Positions 17,265-17,875 of a stretch of DNA of 17,875 bases are shown in pieces. Made by a program: the position numbers and the translations under genes. The notes under the pieces are model-generated. The model was not told the DNA's origin. It ran no database searches and was given only the letters and a program-made list of their open reading frames with translations. This DNA is from Monoraphidium neglectum (lineage: Eukaryota > Chlorophyta > Chlorophyceae > Sphaeropleales > Selenastraceae). The stretch is from contig NW_014012637.1 of NCBI RefSeq assembly GCF_000611645.1, positions 1-17,875 on the forward strand, written 5' to 3'. Positions within the stretch are counted from its first letter, which is position 1. Each line of letters begins with the position of its first letter.

Positions 17265-17746
17265 ATGCTCCGCTTTCAGCAGCAGGCCCTTGCGGGGCGG
17301 GCCTCAGCCAGGCACGCTCCGCCGATCATGGTCCGTCCTTGCCCGAGAGCGCCTCGCGTGCGCGTTCAGGCAGCAAGCACAGTCGGGGAGAGGTAAGCTG
17401 CATGATTCATGCCTTGCGGGCTCAGCACGGGTGCAGAATCGCAATCTCGCACGCTGACGGTGCTGTGTCGCACCCGCCGCTTCACGCTCGCTCGTGCATG
17501 CTCGCCCGAGACGGCGTGCCAAACTCGTCCAACTGCACCGGCCTCTCATGCCTCAAGGCTATACACTTTGCGAAAATAGGACCGCGTGGCGCCCCGAGCG
17601 TGGATTCCGCCCGCCCCCGCCCCACCACCCCAGGCAGGCGCCCCCGCCGCTCCCGCGCGCGGACAGCGATGCGGGCCGCAGCAGCCAGGGCAGCGAGGCA
17701 GACCAGCAACGGCGGCCCGCGTTCGCGAACTCGGCAGAGGTCGTCG
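17265..17746 (+). CDS. Unidentified plastid-targeted protein, first two exons (continues off right edge)
   Basis: I do not recognise the product. Exon 1 (17265-17392) encodes a 42-residue start, MLRFQQQALAGRASARHAPP followed by IMVRPCPRAPRVRVQAASTVGE. It is Arg/Ala/Ser/Pro-rich with no acidic residue until its end and has a VRVQA-type cleavage context, as in algal chloroplast transit peptides. It is followed by a strong donor AG|GTAAGC. Exon 2 (17634-17746) starts after CCCCAG, restores the phase and encodes RQAPPPLPRADSDAGRSS, a Gln/Arg-rich stretch, and FANSAEVVG up to a GTGAGC donor at 17747. Eighty residues are visible. The end FANSAEVVG faintly recalls the start of a chlorophyll-binding helix in one-helix/ELIP proteins (FA..AE..NGR.AM), but the diagnostic part is outside the window. 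The start and splice pattern are plausible; identity is unknown. Confidence 0.55.
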
Positions 17747-17875
17747 GTGAGCCGCGGCGCGGGAATCTTGGGCGCGCCGCGGCCCTCGGACAGTAGTAAC
17801 CTCGGATGATTGTAGTTGTCGTGGTTGGGGCGGCGCGCCGCTCCCCGCGCGTGGCCCGCGCGCGCTGTGCTGCGC

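Noticed and set aside
16861..17457. 198-codon plus-strand frame overlapping the start of the right-hand gene
   Set aside because: It begins at GTG, shows no family resemblance, and conflicts with the transit-peptide exon in another frame that has a proper ATG and donor.
1..17875. Mobile elements, CRISPR arrays, viral genes, bacterial-type operons
   Set aside because: No terminal inverted repeats with target duplications, transposase/reverse transcriptase motifs, spaced repeat arrays, capsid or polymerase motifs were seen on either strand.

Overview
The window is nuclear DNA from a green alga (core Chlorophyta; I cannot name the genus). Evidence: GC-rich coding DNA, many short phase-consistent GT-AG introns, GT-type and CAG-type microsatellites inside introns, TGTAA polyadenylation-type motifs, and an LHCSR photoprotection gene, a family typical of green algae and mosses. 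There is no operon logic; each gene is a separate intron-rich transcription unit. All gene models below were built by hand from splice motifs, reading phase and family conservation.

Layout. (1) Positions 1-2930, minus strand: 5' part of a double-hotdog acyl-CoA thioesterase of the ACOT11/12 type. It carries an N-terminal dual-acylation-like motif and a coiled coil, and runs off the left edge in the middle of the second hotdog domain. (2) 2931-3224: short divergent promoter region. (3) 3225-12358, plus strand: a complete 18-exon GH2 beta-mannosidase with a signal peptide. The exons sum to 3477 nt (1158 residues), with both catalytic glutamates present and several low-complexity insertions. (4) 12359-13971: the likely long 3' UTR of the mannosidase (TGTAA at 13236), then the LHCSR promoter with two CCAAT motifs and a TATA box. 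(5) 13972-15850, plus strand: complete six-exon LHCSR gene for the stress-related light-harvesting protein behind energy-dependent quenching. The three residues known as pH sensors in Chlamydomonas LHCSR3 are all conserved. (6) 15851-17264: LHCSR 3' UTR (TGTAA at 16342) and an intergenic stretch without a supported gene. (7) 17265 to the right edge, plus strand: first two exons of an unidentified gene whose N-terminus looks like a chloroplast transit peptide.

The genes do not form one pathway: lipid/CoA metabolism, mannoside hydrolysis in the secretory/vacuolar route, and plastid photoprotection. I found no mobile element, CRISPR array, convincing tRNA/rRNA or undescribed multi-gene system. 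The most interesting points are the lipid-anchor plus coiled coil on a thioesterase, the matching introns in its two hotdog repeats, a GC-AG intron in the mannosidase, complementary poly-C/poly-G tracts flanking a frame-neutral exon pair, and the LHCSR regulatory and sensor features.
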